Shown: positions 18,436 through 27,052, counted from the first letter of the stretch. The stretch: 64,000 nt of DNA from Agromyces lapidis (GCF_009749405.1 NZ_WBIQ01000008.1:62001-126000), one strand, 5' to 3'. Program-made: numbers and translations. Notes: a model not told the origin generated them from the letters alone.

Positions 18436-19842
18436 GTGCCCAAGATTCTCATCGTCGGCGGTGGCTATGCGGGGTTCTACACGGCGTGGAAGCTCGAGAA
18501 GTGGCTGCGAGCCGGCGAGGCCGAGGTGACGGTCGTCGACCCGCTGCCGTACATGACCTACCAGCCGTTCCTGCCCGAGGTCGCGGCGGGTTCGATCGAG
18601 GCCCGCCACGCGGTCACCTCGCAGCGTCGCCACCTGAAGAAGACCAGCGTCATCACGGCGAAGGTCACGAAGATCGACCACGCCTCGAAGACCGCGACGA
18701 TCACCCCCGAGCTCGGTGAGCCGTGGGAGTTCGAGTACGACGTCGTCGTCGTCACCGGCGGTGCCGTCTCGCGCACCTTCCCGATCCCCGGCATCGCCGA
18801 CAACGCGATCGGCCTGAAGACCATCGAAGAGGCCGTCGCGATCCGCGACCGACTCGTCTCGAACTTCGACAGGGCGGCGAGCCTGCCCGCCGGACCGGAG
18901 CGCGAGCGACTGCTCACCGTCACGGTCGTCGGCGGCGGCTTCGCCGGCATCGAGGTGTTCGCCGAGCTTCGCTCGTTCGCGAGCTCGCTGCTCGAGTACT
19001 ACCCCCAGCTGACCTTCGACGAGACGCACTTCCACCTCATCGAGGCCATGGGCCGCATCATGCCCGAGGTCTCGCTCGAGACGAGCCACTGGGTCATCAA
19101 GCACCTCGCGCAGCGCGGTGCCGAGATCCACCTCGACACGCAGCTCACGAGCGCGCAGGACGGCAGGATCGAGCTGTCGACGGGCGAGAGCTTCGAGTCC
19201 GACCTCATCGTCTGGACCGCCGGCGTCATGGCGAACCCGGCGATCGTTCGCACGAGCGACCTCCCCGTCGAGGAGCGCGGCCGCATCAAGACCCGCGCCG
19301 ACCTCCGGGTGGGCGACGACGAGGAGTTCATCGCCGACGCGTGGGCGGCCGGCGACATCTCGGCCGTGCCCGACCTCTCGGGCGGCGGCGTCGGCGGCTA
19401 CTGCGTGCCGAACGCCCAGCACGCGGTGCGTCAGGGCAAGCTGCTCGCGAAGAACATCGTCGCGGTGCTCCGCGGCGAGGAGCCCAAGCAGTACTTCCAC
19501 AAGAACCTCGGCGCGGTCGCCGGCCTCGGCATCGGCTCGGGCGTGTTCCAGTCGGGCAAGCTCGCGATCAAGGGCCTGCTGGCCTGGTTCGCGCACCGCG
19601 GCTACCACGGCCTCGCGATGCCCAGCTGGGAGCGAAAGTTCCGCGTGTTCTGGGGCTGGTGGAACAACTTCTGGCTCGGCCGCGACATCGTCGCGCTCGA
19701 GGCGGTGCAGAATCCGCGCGCCCAGTTCGAGCTCTTCGCGGCTCGTCCGAAGCCTCCGGCAGCCGAGGCGCCTGCCCCGGCCGCACCGGCAGCGGCGAAG
19801 GCCGCCAAGCCGGCTGAGAAGGAGCCCGTCGCCGCCAAGTAG
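18436..19842 (+). CDS. ndh: Type II NADH dehydrogenase (NDH-2)
   Basis: A 468-residue monotopic flavoprotein passing electrons from NADH to quinone without proton pumping. It has an N-terminal FAD site I-L-I-V-G-G-G-Y-A-G-F-Y-T-A, a second dinucleotide site V-T-V-V-G-G-G-F-A-G-I-E-V-F near residue 160, the quinone-side motif A-W-A-A-G-D-I-S-A-V-P, and G-G-Y-C-V-P-N-A-Q-H-A-V-R-Q-G. The C-terminal helix region W-E-R-K-F-R-V-F-W-G-W-W-N-N-F-W fits membrane attachment, then an Ala/Pro/Lys tail. GTG 18436 follows TGAGGAG. Confidence 0.95.
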   Translation: MPKILIVGGGYAGFYTAWKLEKWLRAGEAEVTVVDPLPYMTYQPFLPEVAAGSIEARHAVTSQRRHLKKTSVITAKVTKIDHASKTATITPELGEPWEFEYDVVVVTGGAVSRTFPIPGIADNAIGLKTIEEAVAIRDRLVSNFDRAASLPAGPERERLLTVTVVGGGFAGIEVFAELRSFASSLLEYYPQLTFDETHFHLIEAMGRIMPEVSLETSHWVIKHLAQRGAEIHLDTQLTSAQDGRIELSTGESFESDLIVWTAGVMANPAIVRTSDLPVEERGRIKTRADLRVGDDEEFIADAWAAGDISAVPDLSGGGVGGYCVPNAQHAVRQGKLLAKNIVAVLRGEEPKQYFHKNLGAVAGLGIGSGVFQSGKLAIKGLLAWFAHRGYHGLAMPSWERKFRVFWGWWNNFWLGRDIVALEAVQNPRAQFELFAARPKPPAAEAPAPAAPAAAKAAKPAEKEPVAAK

Positions 19843-19857
19843 CGAACGGCCCCTGAC

Positions 19858-19863
19858 TAAGCT
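19858..19863 (+). promoter_or_regulatory. -10-like TAAGCT upstream of the tRNA
   Basis: TAAGCT lies between the ndh stop and the following hairpin, 57 bases before the tRNA. It could start the tRNA precursor, but it overlaps the terminator region. Confidence 0.3.
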
Positions 19864-19866
19864 GAG

Positions 19867-19898
19867 ACGCGGCGTCGCCCTTCGGGGCGGCGCCGCGT
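19867..19898 (+). terminator. Terminator hairpin after ndh
   Basis: A 14-bp stem (19867-19880 with 19885-19898, one G-T wobble) with a TTCG tetraloop, 24 bases after the ndh stop. Confidence 0.6.
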
Positions 19899-19920
19899 TC
19901 CGCGTCTCCCGGGCGCGCAC

Positions 19921-19994
19921 GCTCCCGTAGCCCAATCGGCAGAGGCAGGCGGCTTAAACCCGCTCGAGTCTGGGTTCGAATCCCAGCGGGAGCA
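19921..19994 (+). tRNA. tRNA with anticodon UAA (Leu-type codon UUA), short variable arm
   Basis: A 74-base cloverleaf folds fully. The acceptor stem GCTCCCG pairs with CGGGAGC, the D-arm stem is GCC/GGC, and the anticodon stem GGCGG/CCGCT has loop CTTAAAC with anticodon TAA at 19955-19957. A five-base variable region CGAGT is followed by T-arm CTGGG-TTCGAAT-CCCAG and discriminator A. CC follows, but not the full CCA. Anticodon UAA reads the leucine codon UUA, yet bacterial leucine tRNAs normally have a long class II variable arm. Amino-acid identity is therefore uncertain. Confidence 0.85.
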
Positions 19995-20047
19995 CCGGCG
20001 GCGCGATACACCCGAATGAGGTGATGCGCTGCGGCCCGGTGGGGGTC

Positions 20048-20053
20048 TATTGT
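20048..20053 (+). promoter_or_regulatory. -10 TATTGT upstream of the SHOCT gene
   Basis: TATTGT is the only AT-rich hexamer between the tRNA and the SHOCT membrane protein gene, 49 bases before its start. Confidence 0.4.
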
Positions 20054-20102
20054 CGAGGCACTACGGCGCGACCGTCACGCCGCGGACGAAAGGGGCACCA
20101 CT

Positions 20103-20492
20103 GTGAACAGCTTCTGGGACTTCCTCATCTGGCTCTTCTGGTTCTATGTGCTGATCGCGTGCATCTGGATCTTCATCACGGTGATCATCGACATCTTCCG
20201 CGACCACACCCTCAACGGGTGGGCGAAGGCGCTGTGGGTGATCTTCCTCGTGTTCCTGCCGTTCCTGGCCGCGTTCATCTACCTGATCGCACGCGGCAAG
20301 TCGATGGCCGAGCGTCGCATGGAGGAGACGCAGCAGATGCAGGCCCAGAACGCCGAGTACATCAGGAACGTGGCGGGCACCGGCGGCACGTCGTCGGCGA
20401 GCGAGATCGAGACGGCGAAGCGGCTGCTCGACTCGGGCGCGATCACCGCAGCCGAGTACGAGCAGCTGAAGGCGAAGGCGATCGCCGGGTAG
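20103..20492 (+). CDS. Small membrane protein with PLDc_N-like and SHOCT domains
   Basis: A 129-residue protein. Two hydrophobic segments (about 6-31, very Trp/Ile/Phe-rich, and 44-64) flank D-I-F-R-D-H-T-L-N-G-W-A-K-A-L-W, the pattern of the PLDc_N-type membrane hairpin. A linker leads to a C-terminal SHOCT motif (I-E-T-A-K-R-L-L-D-S-G-A-I-T-A-A-E-Y-E-Q-L-K), a short oligomerisation or tethering module. The function is unknown. GTG 20103 is preceded by GAAAGGGG. A perfect hairpin follows. Confidence 0.85.
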   Translation: MNSFWDFLIWLFWFYVLIACIWIFITVIIDIFRDHTLNGWAKALWVIFLVFLPFLAAFIYLIARGKSMAERRMEETQQMQAQNAEYIRNVAGTGGTSSASEIETAKRLLDSGAITAAEYEQLKAKAIAG

Positions 20493-20512
20493 CCTCCGCG
20501 CTCGCGAGAGCG

Positions 20513-20549
20513 ACGGCGGCCGCGCAATTGGGGGGTGCGCGGCCGCCGT
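20513..20549. terminator. Bidirectional terminator between SHOCT gene and ppx
   Basis: A perfect 14-bp stem (20513-20526 with 20536-20549), 9-base loop, flanked by T residues. It lies between convergent genes and can serve both. Confidence 0.8.
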
Positions 20550-20584
20550 TTCGCGCGCGAACGGATGATTCGAGCCGGTGCCGC

Positions 20585-21511
20585 TCAGTCCATCAGGTCG
20601 AGCCGGCGGAGGATGAGCCCTTCGCGGAGCGCCCAGGGCGAGACCTCGAGCTCGCGGACGCCGAAGGCGCGCATCGCCTCGGAGAGCACGACCGCGCCGG
20701 CCACGATCTGGAAGGTGCGGTCGGCGGTGATACCCGGGAGCGCCGGGCGCGCATCGGCCGGGATCTTCGCGAGCCTGGGCGTCCAGTCGTCGAGACCGCG
20801 GCGGGTGAGCACGTAGCGCTCGCTCGAGCCGACCCCGTCGGCGACGTGGCCGGCGAGCCTCGCGAGCGAACGGATCGTCTTCGACGAGCCGACGACGTGA
20901 TCGGGCGCCGGGAGGTCGCGGAACGCGCCGACCTCGCCGGCGAGGAGGTCTCGGGCGTGGGCCCGCAGTCGCGCGACCTGCTGTTCGGAGGGCGGGTCGT
21001 CGGGCAGGAACTCGACGGTCGATCGGCCGGCGCCGAGCGGCACCGACCGCGCGACATCCGGAATCTCGTCGACCCCCTGGGTGAGTTCGAGGGAGCCTCC
21101 GCCGATGTCGAAGAGCAGGAGGTTGTCGGCCGACCAGCCGTACCAGCGGCGGACGGCGAGGAAGGTCAGGTTCGCCTCGTCCTCGCCCGGGAGCACCTGC
21201 AGTTCGACGCCGGTCTCGCGGGCGACGCGGGCGAGCACCTCCTCGCCATTGGCGGCCTCGCGGATCGCCGAGGTCGCGAACGGCAGGAACTCGTCGATGT
21301 CGGCCTCGCGCGCCGCGGCGGCGGCGGCGACGACGGCCCCGATGATGGCCGCGATGCCCTCTTCGCTGATCGCCCCCTCGCCGTCGAGATAGCGCATGAG
21401 GCGCAGCACGGACTTGTGCGAGGTCTGCGGAATGGGGCGGGCGCCGCGGTGCGCGTCGACCACGAGGAGGTGCACCGTATTGGAACCGACATCGAGAACA
21501 CCGAGACGCAT
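20585..21511 (-). CDS. Ppx/GppA family exopolyphosphatase or (p)ppGpp phosphatase
   Basis: A 308-residue member of the ASKHA superfamily: phosphate-1 motif [16 protein letters not shown], phosphate-2 motif [12 protein letters not shown] near residue 130, and G-S-S-K-T-I-R near residue 215. It has the short single-module form (about 310 residues) found as Ppx1/Ppx2 in actinobacteria, without the C-terminal HD extension. Some such proteins cleave polyphosphate and others bind pppGpp. Sequence alone does not decide. It is divergent from the TetR gene. Confidence 0.88.
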   Translation of the reverse strand: MRLGVLDVGSNTVHLLVVDAHRGARPIPQTSHKSVLRLMRYLDGEGAISEEGIAAIIGAVVAAAAAAREADIDEFLPFATSAIREAANGEEVLARVARETGVELQVLPGEDEANLTFLAVRRWYGWSADNLLLFDIGGGSLELTQGVDEIPDVARSVPLGAGRSTVEFLPDDPPSEQQVARLRAHARDLLAGEVGAFRDLPAPDHVVGSSKTIRSLARLAGHVADGVGSSERYVLTRRGLDDWTPRLAKIPADARPALPGITADRTFQIVAGAVVLSEAMRAFGVRELEVSPWALREGLILRRLDLMD

Positions 21512-21559
21512 GTTGCGAGCGTAGTCGGTGGCGGGCATGCATGCCGTAGCGTTTTCGTG

Positions 21560-21565
21560 CATACT
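21560..21565 (+). promoter_or_regulatory. -10 CATACT of the TetR operon
   Basis: CATACT lies 9 bases before the TGGGAC/GTCCCA palindrome and 56 before the TetR start. Transcription would start at the palindrome. Confidence 0.4.
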
Positions 21566-21573
21566 GATGCGAC

Positions 21574-21589
21574 TGGGACGTTTGTCCCA
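21574..21589. promoter_or_regulatory. Putative TetR operator TGGGAC-N4-GTCCCA
   Basis: A perfect 6-bp inverted repeat around GTTT, 31 bases before the TetR-family gene and overlapping its likely transcription start. Autoregulation through a local palindrome is usual for this family. Confidence 0.5.
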
Positions 21590-21620
21590 CTTCGTCGGCA
21601 TCGCAGTCGAGAGGAGCAAC

Positions 21621-22217
21621 GTGGCCCGAATTCCCGCATCCGAGCGACGAGCCGCGCTCGTGGCCGCCGCGCTCATCGTCGTCTCCCGCAAGGGACTCGC
21701 CCAGGCGACGACCCGCGCGATCGTCGCCGAGGCCGGCATGAGCCTCGCGAGCTTCCACTACGCGTTCGAGTCGCGCGACGAGCTCATCGACGAGCTCATC
21801 TCGACGGTGGTGGCCCGCGAGCAGCAGGCGGTCACGCCCGAGGAGGTCGAGGGGCTCACCCTGTTCGAGCTCGTCGAGGCGGGCATCCTCCGCTACTTCG
21901 AGCACCTCAAGGCCGATCCCGAGCACGAGCAGGCGATGCTCGAGCTCACCCAGTACGCGCTGCGATCGCCCGAACGCCAGCCCCTCGCCGCCGCCCAGTA
22001 CGAGAAGTACATCGCCCTGGCGGCGCAGTCGCTCGAGCTCGGCGCCGAACTCGCCGGTGCTCGTTGGACGGTCCCCGTGCGACGGGTCGCCCGCGTGCTC
22101 ATCGCCTTCACCGACGGGCTCACCCTCACCTGGCTCGTCGACCGCGACGACGACGCCGCCCGGGCGGTCGCGCACGCGGCCGCCGACGCTCTCACGAGAA
22201 TGGCCGACACCCGATGA
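21621..22217 (+). CDS. TetR-family transcriptional regulator
   Basis: A 198-residue regulator. The N-terminal DNA-binding helices are R-R-A-A-L-V-A-A-A-L-I-V-V-S-R-K-G-L, then T-T-R-A-I-V-A-E-A-G-M-S-L-A-S-F-H-Y-A-F-E-S, with a helical C-terminal dimer/ligand domain. GTG 21621 has GAGGAG 5 bases upstream. It heads a four-gene operon with the MFS gene overlapping its stop (ATGA). It probably represses the operon through the upstream palindrome. The inducer is unknown. Confidence 0.9.
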   Translation: MARIPASERRAALVAAALIVVSRKGLAQATTRAIVAEAGMSLASFHYAFESRDELIDELISTVVAREQQAVTPEEVEGLTLFELVEAGILRYFEHLKADPEHEQAMLELTQYALRSPERQPLAAAQYEKYIALAAQSLELGAELAGARWTVPVRRVARVLIAFTDGLTLTWLVDRDDDAARAVAHAAADALTRMADTR

Positions 22218-23488
22218 CGCGTGCCGACGCCCCCGGCGCCCCCACCACCCCCGCGGCTTTCGCCGAACCCACGCGCCGCATCGGCGCCGGATGGATCGCG
22301 TCGTTCGCGACCGTCTGGTTCGGCATCTGGATGGCGCAGCTCACCCCGGTGCAGCTACTGCTGCCGGCGCAGATCGACGCCGAGCTCGAGCCCGAGCACT
22401 GGGTCGACTCGGTTGTCGCGTTCGGCACCATCTCGGGGATCGCGGCGATCGCGACGATCATCGCCTACCCGCTGACCGGCGCGCTCTCCGACCGCACGAG
22501 CTCGCGGTTCGGCCGGCGCCGGCCGTGGATCCTCATCGGCGGCCTGGTGTTCGCGGCCTCGCTCGTGGCGCTCGGCCTCCAGACCGAGATGTGGGCGATC
22601 GGCACCGCGTGGGTCGTGGCATCCATCGGCTTCTGCATCATGACCGCCGCGCTGACCGCGACGATCTCCGACCAGGTGCCGGTGAACCAGCGCGGATTCG
22701 TGTCGGGGTGGATGTCGGCGCCACAGGCGGTCGGCATCATCGTCGGGCTCATCCTCGTGACCGAGCTCGTGACCGACGCCTCGCTCGGCTACCTCCTGCT
22801 CGCGGTGCTCCTCCTGGTGCTCGCGGTGCCGTTCCTCACCCGGCACGACGAGCCGCTCGCGCCGTCGCTGCGCACCCCGATGACGCTGAAGAGCATCATC
22901 TCGGGCTTCTGGATCAGCCCCAGGAAGCATCCCGACTTCGGCTGGACCCTGCTCAGCCGGGTGCTCGTCTCGACCGGCAACGCCCTCGGCACGAGCCTGC
23001 TGCTCTACTTCCTCATGTTCCAGCTGAACGACGAGAACGCCGAGGCCGACCTCATCGTGCTCACGCTCATCTACATGGTGTTCGTGATCATCGCGTCCCT
23101 CGTCGGCGGCAAGCTCTCCGACCGGCTCGGTCGGCGCAAGCAGTTCGTGTTCGTCGCCTCGGCGCTGCAGGGCGTCGCGGCGCTGCTGCTCGGCCTGTTC
23201 CCCGACCTGACCGTCGCGATGGTCGGCGCCGGACTCCTCGGCCTCGGCTACGGCTGCTTCCTCTCGGTCGACCAGGCGCTCGCCACCCAGGTGCTTCCCG
23301 ATGCCACCTCGCGCGGCAAGGACCTCGGCATCATGAACATCGCCTCCGCCGTGCCGCAGGCCGTCGCCCCGATGATCGGCGCCGCCGCGGTCGTCGTCTC
23401 GGGTTCGTTCATGCTCGTGTTCCTGCTCGGCGCGGCCCTGTCGACCGCGGGGGCGTTCGCGGTCGCCCGAGTGCGGAGCGTGCGCTGA
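22214..23488 (+). CDS. MFS transporter
   Basis: A 424-residue protein with 12 predicted membrane segments. The loop 2-3 motif is G-A-L-S-D-R-T-S-S-R-F-G-R-R-R-P, repeated in the second half as G-G-K-L-S-D-R-L-G-R-R-K. The double Arg/Pro version resembles SUC/SLC45-like and GPH-type sugar carriers. It is coupled by ATGA to the TetR gene and by TGATG to the PLP enzyme, so it probably moves the substrate or product of those enzymes. Direction cannot be told. Confidence 0.88.
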   Translation: MTRADAPGAPTTPAAFAEPTRRIGAGWIASFATVWFGIWMAQLTPVQLLLPAQIDAELEPEHWVDSVVAFGTISGIAAIATIIAYPLTGALSDRTSSRFGRRRPWILIGGLVFAASLVALGLQTEMWAIGTAWVVASIGFCIMTAALTATISDQVPVNQRGFVSGWMSAPQAVGIIVGLILVTELVTDASLGYLLLAVLLLVLAVPFLTRHDEPLAPSLRTPMTLKSIISGFWISPRKHPDFGWTLLSRVLVSTGNALGTSLLLYFLMFQLNDENAEADLIVLTLIYMVFVIIASLVGGKLSDRLGRRKQFVFVASALQGVAALLLGLFPDLTVAMVGAGLLGLGYGCFLSVDQALATQVLPDATSRGKDLGIMNIASAVPQAVAPMIGAAAVVVSGSFMLVFLLGAALSTAGAFAVARVRSVR

Positions 23489-24738
23489 TGACGATGCTCG
23501 ACCTGAGGAAGACCGGCAGTCCCACGACCGACGCCGCGAGCTGGCGCACGCCAGCCGATTACTGGCCGCGCCTCACCGGTGCGACCGCGCACCTCGACGC
23601 CCCCGTCGGCGCCCTCCACCTCGGCGCACTGCGCCACAACGCGCTCGACATGCTGCGACGGGCGAACGGCACGCCGATCAGGGTCGCGTCGAAGTCGATC
23701 CGGGTGCGCAGCGTCATCGAGTCGCTGCTCGCCATGCCCGGGTACGAGGGCGTGCTCGCGTACACCCTCGCCGAGGCGCTCTGGCTCGCCGACACGGTCG
23801 ACGACATCGTCGTCGGCTACCCGACGGCCGAACGGGCGAGCCTACGCCGCCTGGCCACCGACCCGGTCGCGGCGGCGCGCATCACGCTCATGGTCGACTC
23901 GCCCGCCCAGCTCGACCTCGTCGACGCGGTGCTGCCGCCCGGCAGGCGCGAGACGATCCGGGTCTGCCTCGAACTCGACGCCTCTTGGGATGCCCCGGTG
24001 CTCGGCCACCTCGGCGTGCGACGTTCTCCCGTGCACGCCCCCGCCGACGCCGGCGCGCTCGCCGCCTACATCGTGCGCCGCCCCGGCTTCGCGCTCGTCG
24101 GCATGATGTCGTACGAGGCGCAGATCGCGGGGGTCGTGAACCGGCCCGCCGGCCGGCCCGTCGACGGCGCCGTCAACCGCTGGATGCAGTCGCGTTCGAT
24201 GCCCGAGCTCCTCGAGCGCCGCGCCCGTGCGGTCGCCGCCGTGCGCGAGCACGCCGAGCTCGAGTTCGTGAACGGCGGCGGCACAGGGTCGCTCGAGCGC
24301 ACCTCGGCCGATCCGGCGATCACCGAGATCGCTGCGGGATCCGGCCTGTTCGGCGGCCACCTGTTCGACGGCTACGAGCACTTCACTCCCGCCCCCGCTG
24401 CGGCGTTCGCCCTCGACGTGGTGCGCCGTCCGAGCGCGGCGCACGCGACGATCCTCGGCGGAGGCTGGGTCGCCTCTGGCCCGCCCGCGCCCGATCGGCT
24501 GCCCCGCATCGTCTGGCCCGAGGGGCTCGTCATGGAGCCGCGCGAGATGGCCGGCGAGGTGCAGACGCCCGTGTCGGGCCGGGCGGCGCGCCGCCTCGGG
24601 GTGGGCGACCGGGTCTGGTTCCGCCACACCAAGTCGGGCGAGCTCGCCGAGCACCTGAACGAGTTCGCCGTCGTCGACGGCGACGAGACCGTGGAGACGA
24701 TCCCGACGTATCGGGGAGAAGGGAAGGCGTTCCTGTGA
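23488..24738 (+). CDS. PLP-dependent alanine racemase-like amino acid deaminase/aldolase
   Basis: A 416-residue fold-type III PLP enzyme of the D-threonine aldolase/D-serine dehydratase-like group. The N-terminal barrel carries the Schiff-base lysine K69 in I-R-V-A-S-K-S-I-R-V. F-V-N-G-G-G-T-G-S-L-E marks the phosphate-binding strand, and the C-terminal beta domain has the likely metal-site region A-E-H-L-N-E-F near residue 393. Substrate is unknown. ATG 23488 shares its A with the stop of the MFS gene. The next gene overlaps by GTGA. This enzyme and a lactone oxidase occur together in many actinobacteria. Confidence 0.82.
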   Translation: MTMLDLRKTGSPTTDAASWRTPADYWPRLTGATAHLDAPVGALHLGALRHNALDMLRRANGTPIRVASKSIRVRSVIESLLAMPGYEGVLAYTLAEALWLADTVDDIVVGYPTAERASLRRLATDPVAAARITLMVDSPAQLDLVDAVLPPGRRETIRVCLELDASWDAPVLGHLGVRRSPVHAPADAGALAAYIVRRPGFALVGMMSYEAQIAGVVNRPAGRPVDGAVNRWMQSRSMPELLERRARAVAAVREHAELEFVNGGGTGSLERTSADPAITEIAAGSGLFGGHLFDGYEHFTPAPAAAFALDVVRRPSAAHATILGGGWVASGPPAPDRLPRIVWPEGLVMEPREMAGEVQTPVSGRAARRLGVGDRVWFRHTKSGELAEHLNEFAVVDGDETVETIPTYRGEGKAFL

Positions 24739-26063
24739 CCGCGACCGGAGCCGTGTGGCGCAACTGGGGCCGAACCGAGCAGGCTCGGCCGCTCCGGGTG
24801 GAGCGCCCCGCCTCGCCCGAGGCGGTGCAGCGGGCCGTGCAGTCGGCGGCGGCGAGCGGCCTGCGCATCAAGCCGGTCGGCTCGGGCCACAGCTTCACGG
24901 GCATCGCCGTGGCACCGGGCGTGCAGCTCGACCTCACCGCGCTCTCGGGCGTGATCGACGCCGACGCGGCGACCGGCCGGGTCACGCTGGCCGCGGGGAC
25001 CCGCCTGCACCAGCTGCCCGCGCTGCTCGCGCCCTACGGCCTCGCACTGCCGAACATGGGCGACATCGATCGGCAGACGATCTCGGGCGCGACCTCCACC
25101 GGCACCCACGGCACCGGGCTCGGCTTCGGCGGCCTCGCCACCCAGATCGTCGCGGCGAAGCTCGTGACGGGTACGGGCGAGCTCATCACCGTGAGCGAGA
25201 CCGAACGGCCCGAGCTCCTGCCCGCCGTCCGTCTCGGCCTCGGCGCTCTCGGCGTCATCGTCGAACTCACCCTGCAGCTCGTCCCGCGCTATGTGCTGCA
25301 CGCCGTCGAGGAGCCCGAGCCGCTCGATCAGGTGCTCGCCGAGTGGATGCCGCGCGTGCAGGGCGCCGACCACTTCGAGTTCTACTGGTTCCCGCACACC
25401 GCGCAGGCGCTCACGAAGACGAACACGCGCCTGCCGGGCGATGCCCCGCGCAAGCCGCTCGGCACCTTCTCGCGCTGGGTCGACGACGAGCTGCTCGCGA
25501 ACGGCCTCTACCGCGGCATCTGCGCCCTCGGCAAGGCGGCGCCGGCGGCGACCCCGTTCTTCGCCCGGCAGGTCGACAAGTTCACGGGCGACCGCGACTT
25601 CGCCGACTTCTCGCCGAAGGTGTTCGTCACGAACCGCACGGTGCGGTTCCGCGAGATGGAGTACGCGGTGCCGCTCGAGGCCGTGCCCGACGCGTTCCGC
25701 GAGGTGCGCGAACTCATCGAACGCAAGGGGTGGCGGGTGAGCTTCCCGATCGAGGTGCGTGCCGCCGCGGCCGACGACAACTGGCTCTCGACCGCGCACG
25801 GTCGCGACTCCGGGTACATCGCCGTCCACCGCTACTTCCGCGAGGACGAGCGCGAGTACTTCTCCGCGGTCGAGGACATCATGCGCGCGTACGAGGGCCG
25901 GCCGCACTGGGGCAAGATGCACACCCAGACGGCCGAGACCCTGCGCGGCGTCTACCCGCGGTTCGACGACTTCCTCGCCGTGCGCGAGCAGCTCGACCCC
26001 GAACGGCGATTCCAGAACCCCTACCTCGAGCGCGTGCTCGACGGGGTCCACGCGCGAGTCTGA
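24735..26063 (+). CDS. D-arabinono-1,4-lactone/L-gulonolactone oxidase family flavoprotein
   Basis: A 442-residue VAO-fold oxidoreductase. The FAD domain has I-K-P-V-G-S-G-H-S-F-T-G-I-A-V and G-A-T-S-T-G-T-H-G-T-G. The C-terminal ALO domain includes F-E-F-Y-W-F-P-H-T and ends with the signature H-W-G-K-M-H (about residue 391) and F-Q-N-P-Y-L. The segment before the first T-G-T-H lacks an obvious covalent-FAD histidine. Related mycobacterial proteins oxidise L-gulono-1,4-lactone. It is the last gene of the TetR operon and is followed by a strong hairpin. Confidence 0.9.
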   Translation: MTATGAVWRNWGRTEQARPLRVERPASPEAVQRAVQSAAASGLRIKPVGSGHSFTGIAVAPGVQLDLTALSGVIDADAATGRVTLAAGTRLHQLPALLAPYGLALPNMGDIDRQTISGATSTGTHGTGLGFGGLATQIVAAKLVTGTGELITVSETERPELLPAVRLGLGALGVIVELTLQLVPRYVLHAVEEPEPLDQVLAEWMPRVQGADHFEFYWFPHTAQALTKTNTRLPGDAPRKPLGTFSRWVDDELLANGLYRGICALGKAAPAATPFFARQVDKFTGDRDFADFSPKVFVTNRTVRFREMEYAVPLEAVPDAFREVRELIERKGWRVSFPIEVRAAAADDNWLSTAHGRDSGYIAVHRYFREDEREYFSAVEDIMRAYEGRPHWGKMHTQTAETLRGVYPRFDDFLAVREQLDPERRFQNPYLERVLDGVHARV

Positions 26064-26065
26064 AC

Positions 26066-26104
26066 CGACGAACGGCGGAGGCCCGAGGCATCCGCCGTTC
26101 GTCG
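26066..26104. terminator. Bidirectional terminator hairpin
   Basis: A perfect 14-bp stem (26066-26079 with 26091-26104) between the convergent lactone oxidase and trypsin-like protease genes. The loop contains a copy of the recurring CGAGGCATCCG motif. Confidence 0.75.
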
Positions 26105-26115
26105 ATCTCACACGA

Positions 26116-26967
26116 TCAGAGGCCGAACTCGGCGAGCCATTCGTCGACGACCGGGATCTCGACGCGCTGGTAGCCGCCGAGGTACCGGCAGTTCGAGGTG
26201 TAGCCGTAGCTCGTCACCGCGACCAGTTCGCGGTCCAGGAACACGGGGCCGCCCGAGTCGCCGAAGCACGTGCCTCCGGTGCCCCACGGGTCGTTCTCGT
26301 TGCCGTTGGTCTGCAGGATCTGCGGGGTGAGCTTCTGCCCGGGCATGTCGACGTAGCGCCGCAGGATCGGGTAGCTCTCGGGCTCGGGCTTCTTGTTGTC
26401 GCCCTCCTGGCGCACCTCGGTGCCGTAGCCGACCGCGGTGAACAGCGTCTTCGAGAGCGCGCGCTGCGGAATCTCGTCGAGGGTGCCGGTCGCCGCGATC
26501 TGCGGGTATCCGTCGCCGTGCGAGGCGAGCGGCTCGTCGAGCACGATCACGCCGACGTCGTTCCAGTTGCGGGTGTCGGTGAAGTCGGAGTACTCGGGGT
26601 GCGTGTACGCGGTGCCCGAGACGTAGCCCGCCGCGGCGAGCTCGGCCGAGGTGTAGCCCGCGGCAGGGTCGGCGGCGACCGGCAGGAACGACGGCGGGGC
26701 GTCGTCGAGGAAGGTGTCGAAGGTGACGAGCGTCTTGCCCAGGGTGCCGAGCGTGCAGTGCGCCGCAGTGATGACGACCGTCGGTGAGACGAGGGTCGCG
26801 CTGCAGCGGTAGCGGCCGGTGCTGTCGTAGAACGCGATGAGGCCCACGTCGGGGTGGAGCTCGCGGTCGGGCGAGCCGCCGGTCGAGGCCTGTGCCGGTG
26901 CGGCGCCGAGGGCGAGGCCGCAGACGGTGGCGACGACGGCGAGGGCTGCGAGAAGTGGCTTGCGCAT
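26116..26967 (-). CDS. Secreted trypsin-like serine protease
   Basis: A 283-residue S1 family protein. Signal peptide M-R-K-P-L-L-A-A-L-A ... A-P-A-Q-A is cut near residue 27. The triad is H70 (T-A-A-H-C), D137 (N-W-N-D-V-G-V) and S238 (F-G-D-S-G-G-P). Cysteines C55/C71 and C234/C262 can form the usual disulphides. It lacks a clear activation site after the signal, so it may be made active. ATG 26967 is preceded by GAAAGAGA. It stands alone between two convergent or tandem units. Confidence 0.9.
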   Translation of the reverse strand: MRKPLLAALAVVATVCGLALGAAPAQASTGGSPDRELHPDVGLIAFYDSTGRYRCSATLVSPTVVITAAHCTLGTLGKTLVTFDTFLDDAPPSFLPVAADPAAGYTSAELAAAGYVSGTAYTHPEYSDFTDTRNWNDVGVIVLDEPLASHGDGYPQIAATGTLDEIPQRALSKTLFTAVGYGTEVRQEGDNKKPEPESYPILRRYVDMPGQKLTPQILQTNGNENDPWGTGGTCFGDSGGPVFLDRELVAVTSYGYTSNCRYLGGYQRVEIPVVDEWLAEFGL

Positions 26968-27052
26968 CGAACTCTCTTTCGGTCGGGTGAACGGTGTGAC
27001 GATCATGCTCCCGGCCGGGTGCCGATGTCGAGAGGAACGCGCGAAAGCTGCG

